Shown one piece after another: positions 56,947 to 64,000 of a stretch of DNA of 64,000 nucleotides (positions within the stretch are counted from its first letter, which is position 1; every line of letters starts with the position of its first letter). The notes below the pieces were generated by a model. The model had not been told where the DNA came from. It worked only from the letters and a program-made list of their open reading frames with translations, and did not search any database. The translations under genes were made by a program, and so were the position numbers. The DNA is from Sellimonas catena (GTDB lineage: Bacteria > Bacillota > Clostridia > Lachnospirales > Lachnospiraceae), in NCBI RefSeq assembly GCF_045063725.1, contig NZ_CP173695.1. The stretch is one strand, 5' to 3'.

Positions 56947-57692
56947 AAAAGAAAGTATATGTCATAGGAATCGGGCCGGGCGCCTACGAGGAGATGACGA
57001 TCCGGGCCGTGCGGGCGATGGAATCCTGTGAGGTGATCATCGGATACACCGTCTATGTGGATCTGGTAAAAGAGCAGTTTCCGGGGAAGACATTTTTGAC
57101 TACGCCGATGACAAAGGAAGTGGAGCGCTGTGAGATGGCACTCCGGGAAGCCCGGGAGGGAAGGACAACGGCCATGATCTGCAGCGGGGATGCCGGAGTG
57201 TACGGCATGGCAGGTCTGATGCATGAGATCCGGAACGAACGCGGATATTCGGAAGTGGAGATCGAGGTGGTTCCGGGAATTACCGCCGCCACTGCGGGAG
57301 CGGCCATTCTGGGAGCTCCGCTCATCCATGATTTTGCGGTCATTTCCCTGAGCGATCTTCTGACGCCGTGGGAGAAGATTGAAGAGCGTCTGCGGTCTGC
57401 GGCAAAAGGGGATTTTGCCATCTGCCTTTACAATCCATCCAGCCGGAAACGAAAAGATTATCTCCGGAGGGCCTGCGAGATTCTTCTGGAATATCAGAGC
57501 CCGGATACGGTCTGCGGCTATGTGCGCCAGATCGCAAGAGACGGGCAGGAAAAGCATGTGACAACCCTTGGAAGACTGAAAGAAACCGGGACAGACATGT
57601 TTACCACGGTGTTCATCGGCAATTCCCAGACAAGAGTGATCGGGGAGGCGATGGTGACGCCGAGAGGATATCGATATGAAAAAGAAGATTAA
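56943..57692 (+). CDS. cbiH: Cobalt-precorrin-3B C17-methyltransferase (CbiH)
   Basis: A 249-residue methylase that also contracts the ring. VYVIGIGPGAYEEMTIRAVRAMESCEVIIGYTVYVDLV, MICSGDAGVYGMAGLMHE, VVPGITAATAGAAILGAPLIHDFAVISLSDLLTPWE and YNPSSRKRKDYL are typical. No extra ferredoxin domain, in line with the anaerobic form. Overlaps cbiET by 17 nt. Confidence 0.94.
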   Translation: MKKKVYVIGIGPGAYEEMTIRAVRAMESCEVIIGYTVYVDLVKEQFPGKTFLTTPMTKEVERCEMALREAREGRTTAMICSGDAGVYGMAGLMHEIRNERGYSEVEIEVVPGITAATAGAAILGAPLIHDFAVISLSDLLTPWEKIEERLRSAAKGDFAICLYNPSSRKRKDYLRRACEILLEYQSPDTVCGYVRQIARDGQEKHVTTLGRLKETGTDMFTTVFIGNSQTRVIGEAMVTPRGYRYEKED

Positions 57693-58908
57693 TCTGATTG
57701 GAATCGGAACAGACGGAAACAAAAGCCTGACACAGGAAGCCAGGGAGCAGATCCGGAAAAGCACTGTACTGATCGGTGCCGAAAGGATGCTGCAAAGCGT
57801 AGAATCAATCCGGAAGAAAGAGGCCAGATGCTATACATCTTACCGTCCGGAGGAGATCATGACGATTCTGGAGCAGGAAAAAGGAGAAGAAATTTCCGTT
57901 TTATATTCCGGCGATCCGGGATTTTACAGTGGTGCAAAACAGCTTATAAAGCGCCTGGAAGGAAGTGGATGGGAGATCCGGGTGCTGCCGGGTATCTCAT
58001 CAGTGATCTGCATGGCGGCACGCTGTCAGGTGCCGTGGGAGAAGGCGGCATTGGTCAGCCTTCACGGAACCGGACAGAATGCGGTTTATGAGATCTGTAC
58101 CCACGAACACACCTTCCTGCTTCTTGGCGGCAGGGAGACAGCAGAGCAGTTTCTGGAAAAGATGTCCTGGTACGGGCTGGATCATCTGGAAGCCGCAGCA
58201 GGACGGGATCTTTCGTATGAAGAAGAAGTTTTCTTTCGCGGAACGATCCGGGAACTGACGTCGGAGCTGCTTTCCGGGCTTTCCGTACTCTGGGTACACA
58301 ACCCGGACTACGACACGTTTGTGGGACGGCATCTGGAAGATGAAGAGCTGATCCGGGGAAAAGTGCCGATGACCAAGTCGGCAGTCCGGGCCATGGCGGT
58401 TGCCGCACTGAAGCTTCAGAAAGATGCGGTTCTCTATGACATCGGGGCAGGAACCGGAAGCGTGTCGGTAGAGGCTGCGCTTCAGGACGGCTCCATCCGG
58501 GTCTATGCTGTGGAGAGAAATCCGGAAGGAATTGCTCTTATTCAGGAAAATAAGCGGAAATGGCGGACCGATCAGGTAGAGATTGTAGAGGGAAACGCAC
58601 CGGAGGCGCTTTCGGATCTTCCTGCGCCGACCCATGTGTTTATCGGTGGAAGCGGAAGCCGGCTGAAAGAGATCGTGGAAACCTGTCTGTCGAAAAATCC
58701 ATCGGTCCGGATTGTGCTGACTGCGGTCAGCATGGAAACGATCCGGGAGATGACGGAACTTTTGCAGGACAGCCGGTGGGAGACAGCCGAGGTGATGCAG
58801 ATTCAGGCATCAGGCAGCCGGAAGATGGAAGCCTACCATTTGATGACAGCCCAGAATCCGGTGTGGATGGCTGTGTTTCAGGGAAGAAAGGAAGCGGACC
58901 ATGAGTGA
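57676..58908 (+). CDS. cbiET: Precorrin-6Y C5,15-methyltransferase, CbiE-CbiT fusion
   Basis: A 410-residue fusion. The N-terminal CbiE domain (about 1-205) is a tetrapyrrole methylase (INLIGIGTDGNKSLTQEA, YSGDPGFYSGAKQLI, VLPGISSVICMAARC). The C-terminal CbiT domain (about 215-405) is a Rossmann methyltransferase-decarboxylase (MTKSAVRAMAVAALKL, LYDIGAGTGSVSVEAAL, AVERNPEGIALIQEN). It methylates C5 and C15 and removes the C12 acetate carboxyl. Overlaps cbiA by 8 nt. Confidence 0.94.
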   Translation: MKKKINLIGIGTDGNKSLTQEAREQIRKSTVLIGAERMLQSVESIRKKEARCYTSYRPEEIMTILEQEKGEEISVLYSGDPGFYSGAKQLIKRLEGSGWEIRVLPGISSVICMAARCQVPWEKAALVSLHGTGQNAVYEICTHEHTFLLLGGRETAEQFLEKMSWYGLDHLEAAAGRDLSYEEEVFFRGTIRELTSELLSGLSVLWVHNPDYDTFVGRHLEDEELIRGKVPMTKSAVRAMAVAALKLQKDAVLYDIGAGTGSVSVEAALQDGSIRVYAVERNPEGIALIQENKRKWRTDQVEIVEGNAPEALSDLPAPTHVFIGGSGSRLKEIVETCLSKNPSVRIVLTAVSMETIREMTELLQDSRWETAEVMQIQASGSRKMEAYHLMTAQNPVWMAVFQGRKEADHE

Positions 58909-60328
58909 TACAAAGAAGACAGGACGGCTTCTGATTGCCGGAACCGGAAGCGGGTGCGGGAAGACGAGCATTGTCTGCGGGCTGTTGCGGGCATATCAGA
59001 AACGGGGACTTGCTCTGGCGGCATGCAAGTGCGGCCCGGACTATATTGACCCGCTTTTCCATGAGAAGGTTCTCGGCATTCCTTCTGAAAATCTGGATCT
59101 TTTCTTCCATGAGCCCGGGATGCAAAAGCAGCTTCTGGCACGGCACAGCAGGGGTGCGGATCTGGTAGTGGCGGAAGGAGTCATGGGATATTATGACGGA
59201 ATGAGTCTGGAAAGTCCGAAGGGGAGTACGAGTGAGATTGCATCTGTCCTTCAGATGCCGGTAGCTTTGGTCGTTCCATGCCGGGGAATGGGACATTCGG
59301 TGCTGGCACTTCTGAAAGGCTATCTGGAATACGAAACGGCGGGGCAGATCCGGGCGGTCATTTTGAACGGGATCACCGGACGTACCTATGAAAAGCTTGC
59401 GCCGGTACTGGAGCAGTGGCTGCGGGAAAACGGCCATGCGGTCAGGCTGGCAGGATATCTCCCGAAGATAGCGGATGCGGAATTAAAAAGCAGACATCTG
59501 GGGCTGATTCTTCCGGAAGAGGTAGAGGCACTGCAGGAGAAACTGGATCTGCTTGCGGGTCAGGCAGAGGAGACGCTGGATCTGGAGCTGCTGTTACAGA
59601 TTGCAGAAGAAGCGCCGGATCTGGAAACGGGAGAACAAGAAGCAGGGGAAGAAGAAGGGACGGAAAAGCCGAAACTCCGGATTGCCGCGGCAAAGGATGA
59701 GGCGTTCTGCTTTTACTATAAAGATAATCTGGAACTGCTGCGGCAACTGGGCTGCGAGATTGTACCATTTTCTCCGCTTCATGATGCGGTTCTGCCGGAT
59801 GGCATCGACGGCCTGATTCTGGCAGGGGGATACCCGGAACTCTACGCAAAGGAGCTGTCTGAAAATGTGTCCATGCGGGAATCGGTGCTTCAGAGCCTGA
59901 AAGGAGGACTTCCATGCCTTGCGGAATGCGGCGGGTTTCTCTATCTGAAAGAGGAGCTGGAAGGCGAAGACGGAATGATGTACCCGATGACCGGATTTTT
60001 AAAAGGAAGAGGGTACCGGACGCATACATTAGGACGATTTGGATATCTGACTCTGGAGCCAAAAGAGGAGCTTTTGTTTTTGAAACGGGGTGAGACGATC
60101 CGTGGCCATGAGTTTCATTACTGGGACTGTACCGAAAACGGAGACCGCTGTCTGGCTGTGAAGCCGGATGGGCAGCGGTCATGGGAGTGTATGGAAGAAA
60201 AGCAGCAGGTCTTTGCGGGATTTGCACATATCAGCTATGACTCCAATCCGGCATTTGCCAAACGCTTTGTCGGATGCTGTCTGGAAAGGAGAGAGAAAGG
60301 AAATGCCGGAGACGATATGGGAAAATGA
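58901..60328 (+). CDS. cbiA: CbiA, cobyrinic acid a,c-diamide synthase
   Basis: A 475-residue glutamine-dependent amidotransferase. The N-terminal dethiobiotin-synthase-like ATPase has LLIAGTGSGCGKTSIVCGLLRAY and CGPDYIDPLFHEKVLG. The C-terminal glutaminase has GLILAGGYPELYAKEL, the nucleophile in GLPCLAECGGFLYL, and a final His in HEFHYWD/HISYDSNP. It amidates the a and c side chains. GAAGCGGACC precedes the ATG; overlaps cobT by about 26 nt. Confidence 0.95.
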   Translation: MSDTKKTGRLLIAGTGSGCGKTSIVCGLLRAYQKRGLALAACKCGPDYIDPLFHEKVLGIPSENLDLFFHEPGMQKQLLARHSRGADLVVAEGVMGYYDGMSLESPKGSTSEIASVLQMPVALVVPCRGMGHSVLALLKGYLEYETAGQIRAVILNGITGRTYEKLAPVLEQWLRENGHAVRLAGYLPKIADAELKSRHLGLILPEEVEALQEKLDLLAGQAEETLDLELLLQIAEEAPDLETGEQEAGEEEGTEKPKLRIAAAKDEAFCFYYKDNLELLRQLGCEIVPFSPLHDAVLPDGIDGLILAGGYPELYAKELSENVSMRESVLQSLKGGLPCLAECGGFLYLKEELEGEDGMMYPMTGFLKGRGYRTHTLGRFGYLTLEPKEELLFLKRGETIRGHEFHYWDCTENGDRCLAVKPDGQRSWECMEEKQQVFAGFAHISYDSNPAFAKRFVGCCLERREKGNAGDDMGK

Positions 60329-61373
60329 GATCAAACAGATCAGACTGCCGGATGAGGAGGTAAGAAAAGCGTCTCTTACCCGGTGGAACCATCTTGCAAA
60401 GCCTCTTCATGGAATGGGGGCGCTGGAGACGATGCTTGCAAGGATCGCGGGAATTCAGGGGAGGCTTCATCCATCTTTACAGAAAAAGGGGATTGTGGTG
60501 CTCTGTGCGGACAATGGGATTGTAAAGGAAGGCGTCTCCCAGACCGGAGCTGAGGTGACCGCTGTGGTAGCGGGAAATTTTCTGACAGGGCAGACCAGTG
60601 TCTGTAAAATGGCAAAGGTGGCAGGTGCAGACATTCTGCCTTACGATATTGGAATTCTGACGGACGTGGAGGGACTTACGAAAGCAGAATACAAGATATC
60701 CTGCGGGACGAAGGATTTTCTGGAAGAGCCGGCCATGACAAGGGAGGAGGTCGTCCGTGCCATTCTGACCGGAATGAAGATCGTAAAAGAGCGGAAAGCG
60801 CAGGGATATGAGATCCTTGCTACCGGGGAGATGGGAATCGGCAATACGACGACCAGCAGCGCCGTGGCCTGTGCCCTTACCGGGGAGGCTGCCGGAGTGA
60901 TGACCGGACGGGGAGCCGGGCTTTCCGATGAAGGCCTGATCCGGAAAAAGGAAGTCATCACAGAAGGGCTGGCAAGGAGAAATCCGGACCCGTCGGATCC
61001 GGTGGACATTCTGGCAAAGGTCGGAGGACTGGATATTGCGGGACTGACCGGAGTTTTCTTAGGATGTGCCAGATACCAGGTTCCGGCGGTGCTGGATGGA
61101 TTTATCTCCTCAGTGGCTGCCCTTGCTGCGGTGCGGATAGAGCCAAAGGTGAAGGAATACCTGTTTGCTTCCCACAGGTCGAAAGAACCTGCTCATAACC
61201 GGATTCTGGAGGAGCTTGGACTGGAGGCTGTGCTGGATCTTGGCATGGCTCTTGGAGAAGGAACGGGAGCCTGCGCCCTCTTCCCGCTTCTGGATATGGC
61301 CATGACAGTTTACGAGGAGATGAGTTCCTTCGATGACATTCAGGTAGAACAGTATAAGGAGTACACATCATGA
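60303..61373 (+). CDS. cobT: CobT, nicotinate-nucleotide:dimethylbenzimidazole phosphoribosyltransferase
   Basis: A 356-residue enzyme that makes alpha-ribazole phosphate for the lower ligand. WNHLAKPLHGMGALETMLARIAGIQG, VVLCADNGIVKEGVSQTGAEVT, GEMGIGNTTTSSAVACALTGEAAG, GGLDIAGLTGVFLG and catalytic Glu in ALGEGTGACALFPLLD are seen. ATG 60303 follows AGAGAAAGGAA; longer open frame begins inside cbiA. Overlaps cobS by 4 nt. Confidence 0.95.
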   Translation: MPETIWENEIKQIRLPDEEVRKASLTRWNHLAKPLHGMGALETMLARIAGIQGRLHPSLQKKGIVVLCADNGIVKEGVSQTGAEVTAVVAGNFLTGQTSVCKMAKVAGADILPYDIGILTDVEGLTKAEYKISCGTKDFLEEPAMTREEVVRAILTGMKIVKERKAQGYEILATGEMGIGNTTTSSAVACALTGEAAGVMTGRGAGLSDEGLIRKKEVITEGLARRNPDPSDPVDILAKVGGLDIAGLTGVFLGCARYQVPAVLDGFISSVAALAAVRIEPKVKEYLFASHRSKEPAHNRILEELGLEAVLDLGMALGEGTGACALFPLLDMAMTVYEEMSSFDDIQVEQYKEYTS

Positions 61374-62152
61374 AATGGATTCGATCCTTTATCATTGCAT
61401 TCTCCATGTATTCCAAAATCCCCATGCCCAAAGTCCAGTGGACGAAACCGTCCATGCAGTATGCCTTCTGCTTCTTCCCTCTGGTAGGAGCCGTGGCCGG
61501 AGCGCTGACGTGGGAAACCGGACTTGTGCTGTTTGGCCTTCGGGATGCGGGGAAACTTCCGGCCTTGTTTCCGGCTGTGTTTCTGACGATCCTTCCGCTT
61601 CTGGTGACGGGCGGAATTCATATGGACGGTTTTATGGATACTTCGGATGCAAGGCATTCCTACGGGGAACGGGAGAAAAAGCTTGCGATTCTCAAAGACC
61701 CGCACACCGGAGCTTTTGCGGTGATGAGTGCGGCCATATATCTACTCTGGAGTCTGGCCCTCTGGTCGGCGGCAGATGAGAAAGTCCTTCCGGGGATGGC
61801 CTGCGCCATGGTTCTGTCCAGAACATTGAGTGGCCTTTCCGTGACGGTCGGAAAAGGAGCAAAATCAGACGGACTTGCGGCTGTGTTCCGGGAATCTGCC
61901 AGACAAAAGGCAGTATGGATTTCCACGGGAATCTATCTTGCAGTCTGTGTGATTTTTCTGGCGGTGGTATCCGGTGTGATCCCGGCAGTGCTTCTGCTTT
62001 TCACGGCGGGAGCAGTATTTGCCCGGTATCTCAGGATGGCAGTGCGGGAGTTCGGCGGCATTACAGGGGATCTGGCAGGCTGGTTTCTCCAGGTCTTTGA
62101 ACTTACTGCACTGACGGTGCTGACAGCCTGGTCCTGTATGCTCCGGTTTTGA
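61370..62152 (+). CDS. cobS: CobS, adenosylcobinamide-GDP ribazoletransferase
   Basis: A 260-residue membrane protein with six to seven helices. AFSMYSKIPMP, FFPLVGAVAGAL, GGIHMDGFMDTSDARHSYGEREKKLAILKDPHTGAFAV (metal site with paired Asp) and the C-terminal ITGDLAGWFLQVFEL are family marks. It joins alpha-ribazole to adenosylcobinamide-GDP in the membrane. Confidence 0.94.
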   Translation: MKWIRSFIIAFSMYSKIPMPKVQWTKPSMQYAFCFFPLVGAVAGALTWETGLVLFGLRDAGKLPALFPAVFLTILPLLVTGGIHMDGFMDTSDARHSYGEREKKLAILKDPHTGAFAVMSAAIYLLWSLALWSAADEKVLPGMACAMVLSRTLSGLSVTVGKGAKSDGLAAVFRESARQKAVWISTGIYLAVCVIFLAVVSGVIPAVLLLFTAGAVFARYLRMAVREFGGITGDLAGWFLQVFELTALTVLTAWSCMLRF

Positions 62153-62201
62153 TGGAGAAAAAGCGGTCTGTAAAGAGACGAAACAGAAACGGAGAAGAAC
62201 G

Positions 62202-62777
62202 ATGGAACTGACCTTGATCCGGCATTTTGCAACAGCCGGAAATCTGGAAAAACGATATATCGGAACGACAGACGAACCGATTCTTCCGGTGGCGGAAATA
62301 AAGAAGATGCCGCGTGCGGAGATTGTCCTGACCAGTCCCATGAAACGATGCCGTCAGACGGCAGATTTACTCTACCCGGAGGTGGCGCAGATCGTATGGG
62401 ACGGATTCCGGGAATGCGATTTCGGCGCTTTTGAAGGGAAGAATTATCTGGAACTGACGGGAGATCTTTCCTATCAGGCGTGGATCGATTCCGGAGGAGA
62501 ACTGCCGTTTCCGGGAGGCGAGTCGAAGGAATCCTTCTGTGAACGGACGTGGGAGACCTTTGAACGGGCCGTGGAGGATCTGATGGAACAGAAGATCGAA
62601 CGGGCGGCCATCGTCGCCCACGGAGGCACGCTGATGGCAGTGCTTTCAGCATACGCGGTTCCGAAACTGGGATACTATGAGTGGAGCTGTGGAAACGGAT
62701 GTGGATATCAGGTCCGTATTTTTGAGGACCGGTGGAAAACCGGGGAGAAACAATGTAAGGTGGAAAGAAAACTATGA
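62202..62777 (+). CDS. cobC: Alpha-ribazole phosphatase, CobC-type histidine phosphatase
   Basis: A 191-residue branch-1 histidine phosphatase. The phospho-acceptor His is in LTLIRHFATAGNLEKRYIG, where Phe replaces the usual Gly of RHG. Other motifs are SPMKRCRQTADLLYP, FRECDFGAFEGKNYLEL and IVAHGGTLMAVLSAY. It sits between cobS and cbiB, which supports alpha-ribazole phosphate (or cobalamin phosphate) as substrate. ATGA overlap with cbiB. Confidence 0.9.
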   Translation: MELTLIRHFATAGNLEKRYIGTTDEPILPVAEIKKMPRAEIVLTSPMKRCRQTADLLYPEVAQIVWDGFRECDFGAFEGKNYLELTGDLSYQAWIDSGGELPFPGGESKESFCERTWETFERAVEDLMEQKIERAAIVAHGGTLMAVLSAYAVPKLGYYEWSCGNGCGYQVRIFEDRWKTGEKQCKVERKL

Positions 62778-63748
62778 TTATTTTGGCAGCATGCGCGGCA
62801 GGATTTATACTGGACCTGTTCTTTGGAGATCCGGCCTGGATCTATCATCCGATACGGATCATCGGACATCTGATCAGCGGACTGGAAAAGAAGCTGTATA
62901 AAGAGGGAACTTCTCCAGAGAATCTCAGAAGAAGGGGAACGCTTCTCTGGATCGGAACAGCGGGAATTGCAACACTCGTTCCATGCCTCCTTTTGTGGGC
63001 GGCCTTTCAGATTCATCCGGTGCTTTATTTCCTGCTTCAGAGTTTCTGGTGCTGGCAGCTGCTTGCCACAAAGTCTCTGAAGACAGAAAGCATGAAAGTA
63101 AAACAGGCATTGGATACAGGGACGATTGAGGACGGACGAAAGGCCGTGTCTATGATTGTGGGGAGAGATACGAAAAGCCTGACAGAGGAAGGCGTGGTGA
63201 AGGCTGCGGTGGAGACGGTGGCGGAGAACACGTCCGACGGAATTATTGCCCCGCTGTTTTATATGATGATCGGAGGAGCAGGGCTTGGCTTTTTTTATAA
63301 AGCGGTCAACACGATGGACTCCATGGTGGGCTACAAAAACGACCGGTATCTGGATTTTGGCCGGACGGCAGCCAGAATGGATGATCTGTTTAACCTGATT
63401 CCGGCAAGGCTTTCGGCGTTTCTGATGATCGGAGCGGCCGGAATTCTGGGACTGTTTGACAGCAGACATTACAGCATGGCAAATGCATGGAAGATCTACA
63501 AGAGGGACCGTCACAACCACAAAAGCCCGAATGCGGCTCAGACCGAATCGGTCTGTGCGGGAGCTCTTTCGGTCCGCCTGGCAGGAAATGCGTGGTATTT
63601 TGGAAAATTGTACGAGAAACCTTATATCGGGGATGACATCCGCCCGATTGAACGGGAGGATATCAGACGGGCAAACCGGCTGCTTTATGGAACGGCCGTA
63701 CTGGGTCTGCTGGTTTTCGGGCTGGCAAGGCTGATTGTGATTATATAA
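62774..63748 (+). CDS. cbiB: CbiB, adenosylcobinamide-phosphate synthase
   Basis: A 324-residue membrane enzyme that attaches aminopropanol (phosphate) to cobyric acid. AGFILDLFFGDPAWIYHPIRIIGHLI, SMIVGRDTKSLTEEGVVKAAVETVAENTSDGIIAPLFY, NTMDSMVGYKNDRYLDFG and HKSPNAAQTESVCAGAL are diagnostic. Coupled to cobC and followed after 21 nt by cobD. Confidence 0.95.
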   Translation: MIILAACAAGFILDLFFGDPAWIYHPIRIIGHLISGLEKKLYKEGTSPENLRRRGTLLWIGTAGIATLVPCLLLWAAFQIHPVLYFLLQSFWCWQLLATKSLKTESMKVKQALDTGTIEDGRKAVSMIVGRDTKSLTEEGVVKAAVETVAENTSDGIIAPLFYMMIGGAGLGFFYKAVNTMDSMVGYKNDRYLDFGRTAARMDDLFNLIPARLSAFLMIGAAGILGLFDSRHYSMANAWKIYKRDRHNHKSPNAAQTESVCAGALSVRLAGNAWYFGKLYEKPYIGDDIRPIEREDIRRANRLLYGTAVLGLLVFGLARLIVII

Positions 63749-63769
63749 AAGAAAAGCGAGGTGAAGAAC

Positions 63770-64000
63770 ATGCAGGAGCATGGAGGCGATATCTATTCAA
63801 ATGAAGGACTGGTTGATTTTTCTGCAAATATCAATCCTCTGGGACCGGGGGAGAAGGTCATGAAGGCACTGAAAAAGAGCCTGGAGAACGTGACTGCCTA
63901 CCCGGATCCGAAATGCAGGGCGCTTCGGGAGGCGGTGGCAAAAAGAGAGGCGACCGTTCCGGAGCACATCATCTGCGGAAACGGGGCGGCGGACTTGATC
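63770..64000 (+). CDS. cobD: L-threonine-O-3-phosphate decarboxylase, CobD (N-terminal part)
   Basis: The first 77 codons before the right edge. The protein (MQEHGGDIYSNEGLVDFSAN, INPLGPGEKVMKALKKS, YPDPKCRALREAVAKRE, HIICGNGAADLI) matches the aminotransferase-like CobD that makes aminopropanol phosphate for CbiB. HisC-type aminotransferases are related, but neighbour cbiB and the HGGDIY start favour CobD. GAGGTGAAGAAC precedes the ATG. Confidence 0.9.
   Translation, partial: MQEHGGDIYSNEGLVDFSANINPLGPGEKVMKALKKSLENVTAYPDPKCRALREAVAKREATVPEHIICGNGAADLI

Noticed and set aside
1..64000. CRISPR arrays, rRNA genes, prophage modules
   Set aside because: No regularly spaced direct repeats, cas genes, rRNA sequence, integrase or phage structural genes were seen.

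Overview
The window looks like a chromosomal segment of a gut-type Lachnospiraceae bacterium (Firmicutes, Clostridia). The basis is moderate GC, strong AGGAGG-type ribosome binding sites, a GlgC/GlgD pair, a FabK-type fatty-acid cluster in streptococcal gene order, CbiK-type anaerobic cobalamin synthesis, and surface proteins with a C-terminal TGD-TM-KKR tail. The assignment is from gene content only. Part of glgD is cut by the left edge and cobD (threonine-phosphate decarboxylase) by the right edge.

Left third (1-24 kb). A glgC-glgD glycogen operon diverges from a large cell-wall surface protein. Then come DedA; an operon of heterodimeric ABC exporter, MarR, GH2 glycosidase and ribokinase-like kinase with a palindromic operator; a sugar O-acetyltransferase; a four-gene Gld-type ABC system; a PadR/HAAS-domain membrane module; a Na/Pi cotransporter behind a four-repeat PhoP-box-like array; a wrecked beta-glucoside locus in which the LicT-type antiterminator and the 6-phospho-beta-glucosidase are fused by a deletion; a Phd/RelE-type toxin-antitoxin pair; and tRNA-Leu(CAG).

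Centre (24-46 kb). A YwaF-like membrane protein is followed by about 730 bp of mostly non-coding DNA. This holds a promoter, a candidate structured RNA with a very strong terminator, a repeat-like hairpin segment, a 47-codon gene and a 16-bp inverted repeat around the whole unit. Next is the complete type II fatty-acid cluster fabH-acpP-fabK-fabD-fabG-fabF-accB-fabZ-accC-accDA-NMO-fabT. accD and accA are fused, the FabT-type repressor is last, and a FabT-like operator overlaps the first promoter. A lipoprotein, YitT, sirtuin, asparagine synthase, a PF06541 membrane protein and L-serine dehydratase (sdaAB/sdaAA) follow. A solo IS200-type element then sits just upstream of a CPBP protease gene.

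Right third (46-64 kb). Cobalamin genes form two blocks. cbiG-cbiJ-cobU-cobO-sbcD-sbcC has no riboswitch of its own. A promoter and cobalamin riboswitch with terminator then control cbiK-cbiD-cbiL-cbiF-cbiH-cbiET-cbiA-cobT-cobS-cobC-cbiB-cobD. CbiK plus CbiG/CbiD/CbiH mark the oxygen-independent early-cobalt route. cbiC and cbiP are not in the window and may lie to the right.

No CRISPR array, prophage or rRNA was seen. The most unusual items are the 25.0-25.5 kb RNA/inverted-repeat unit, the licT-bglA deletion fusion, the PhoP-box array, and the split riboswitch control of cobalamin genes around sbcCD.
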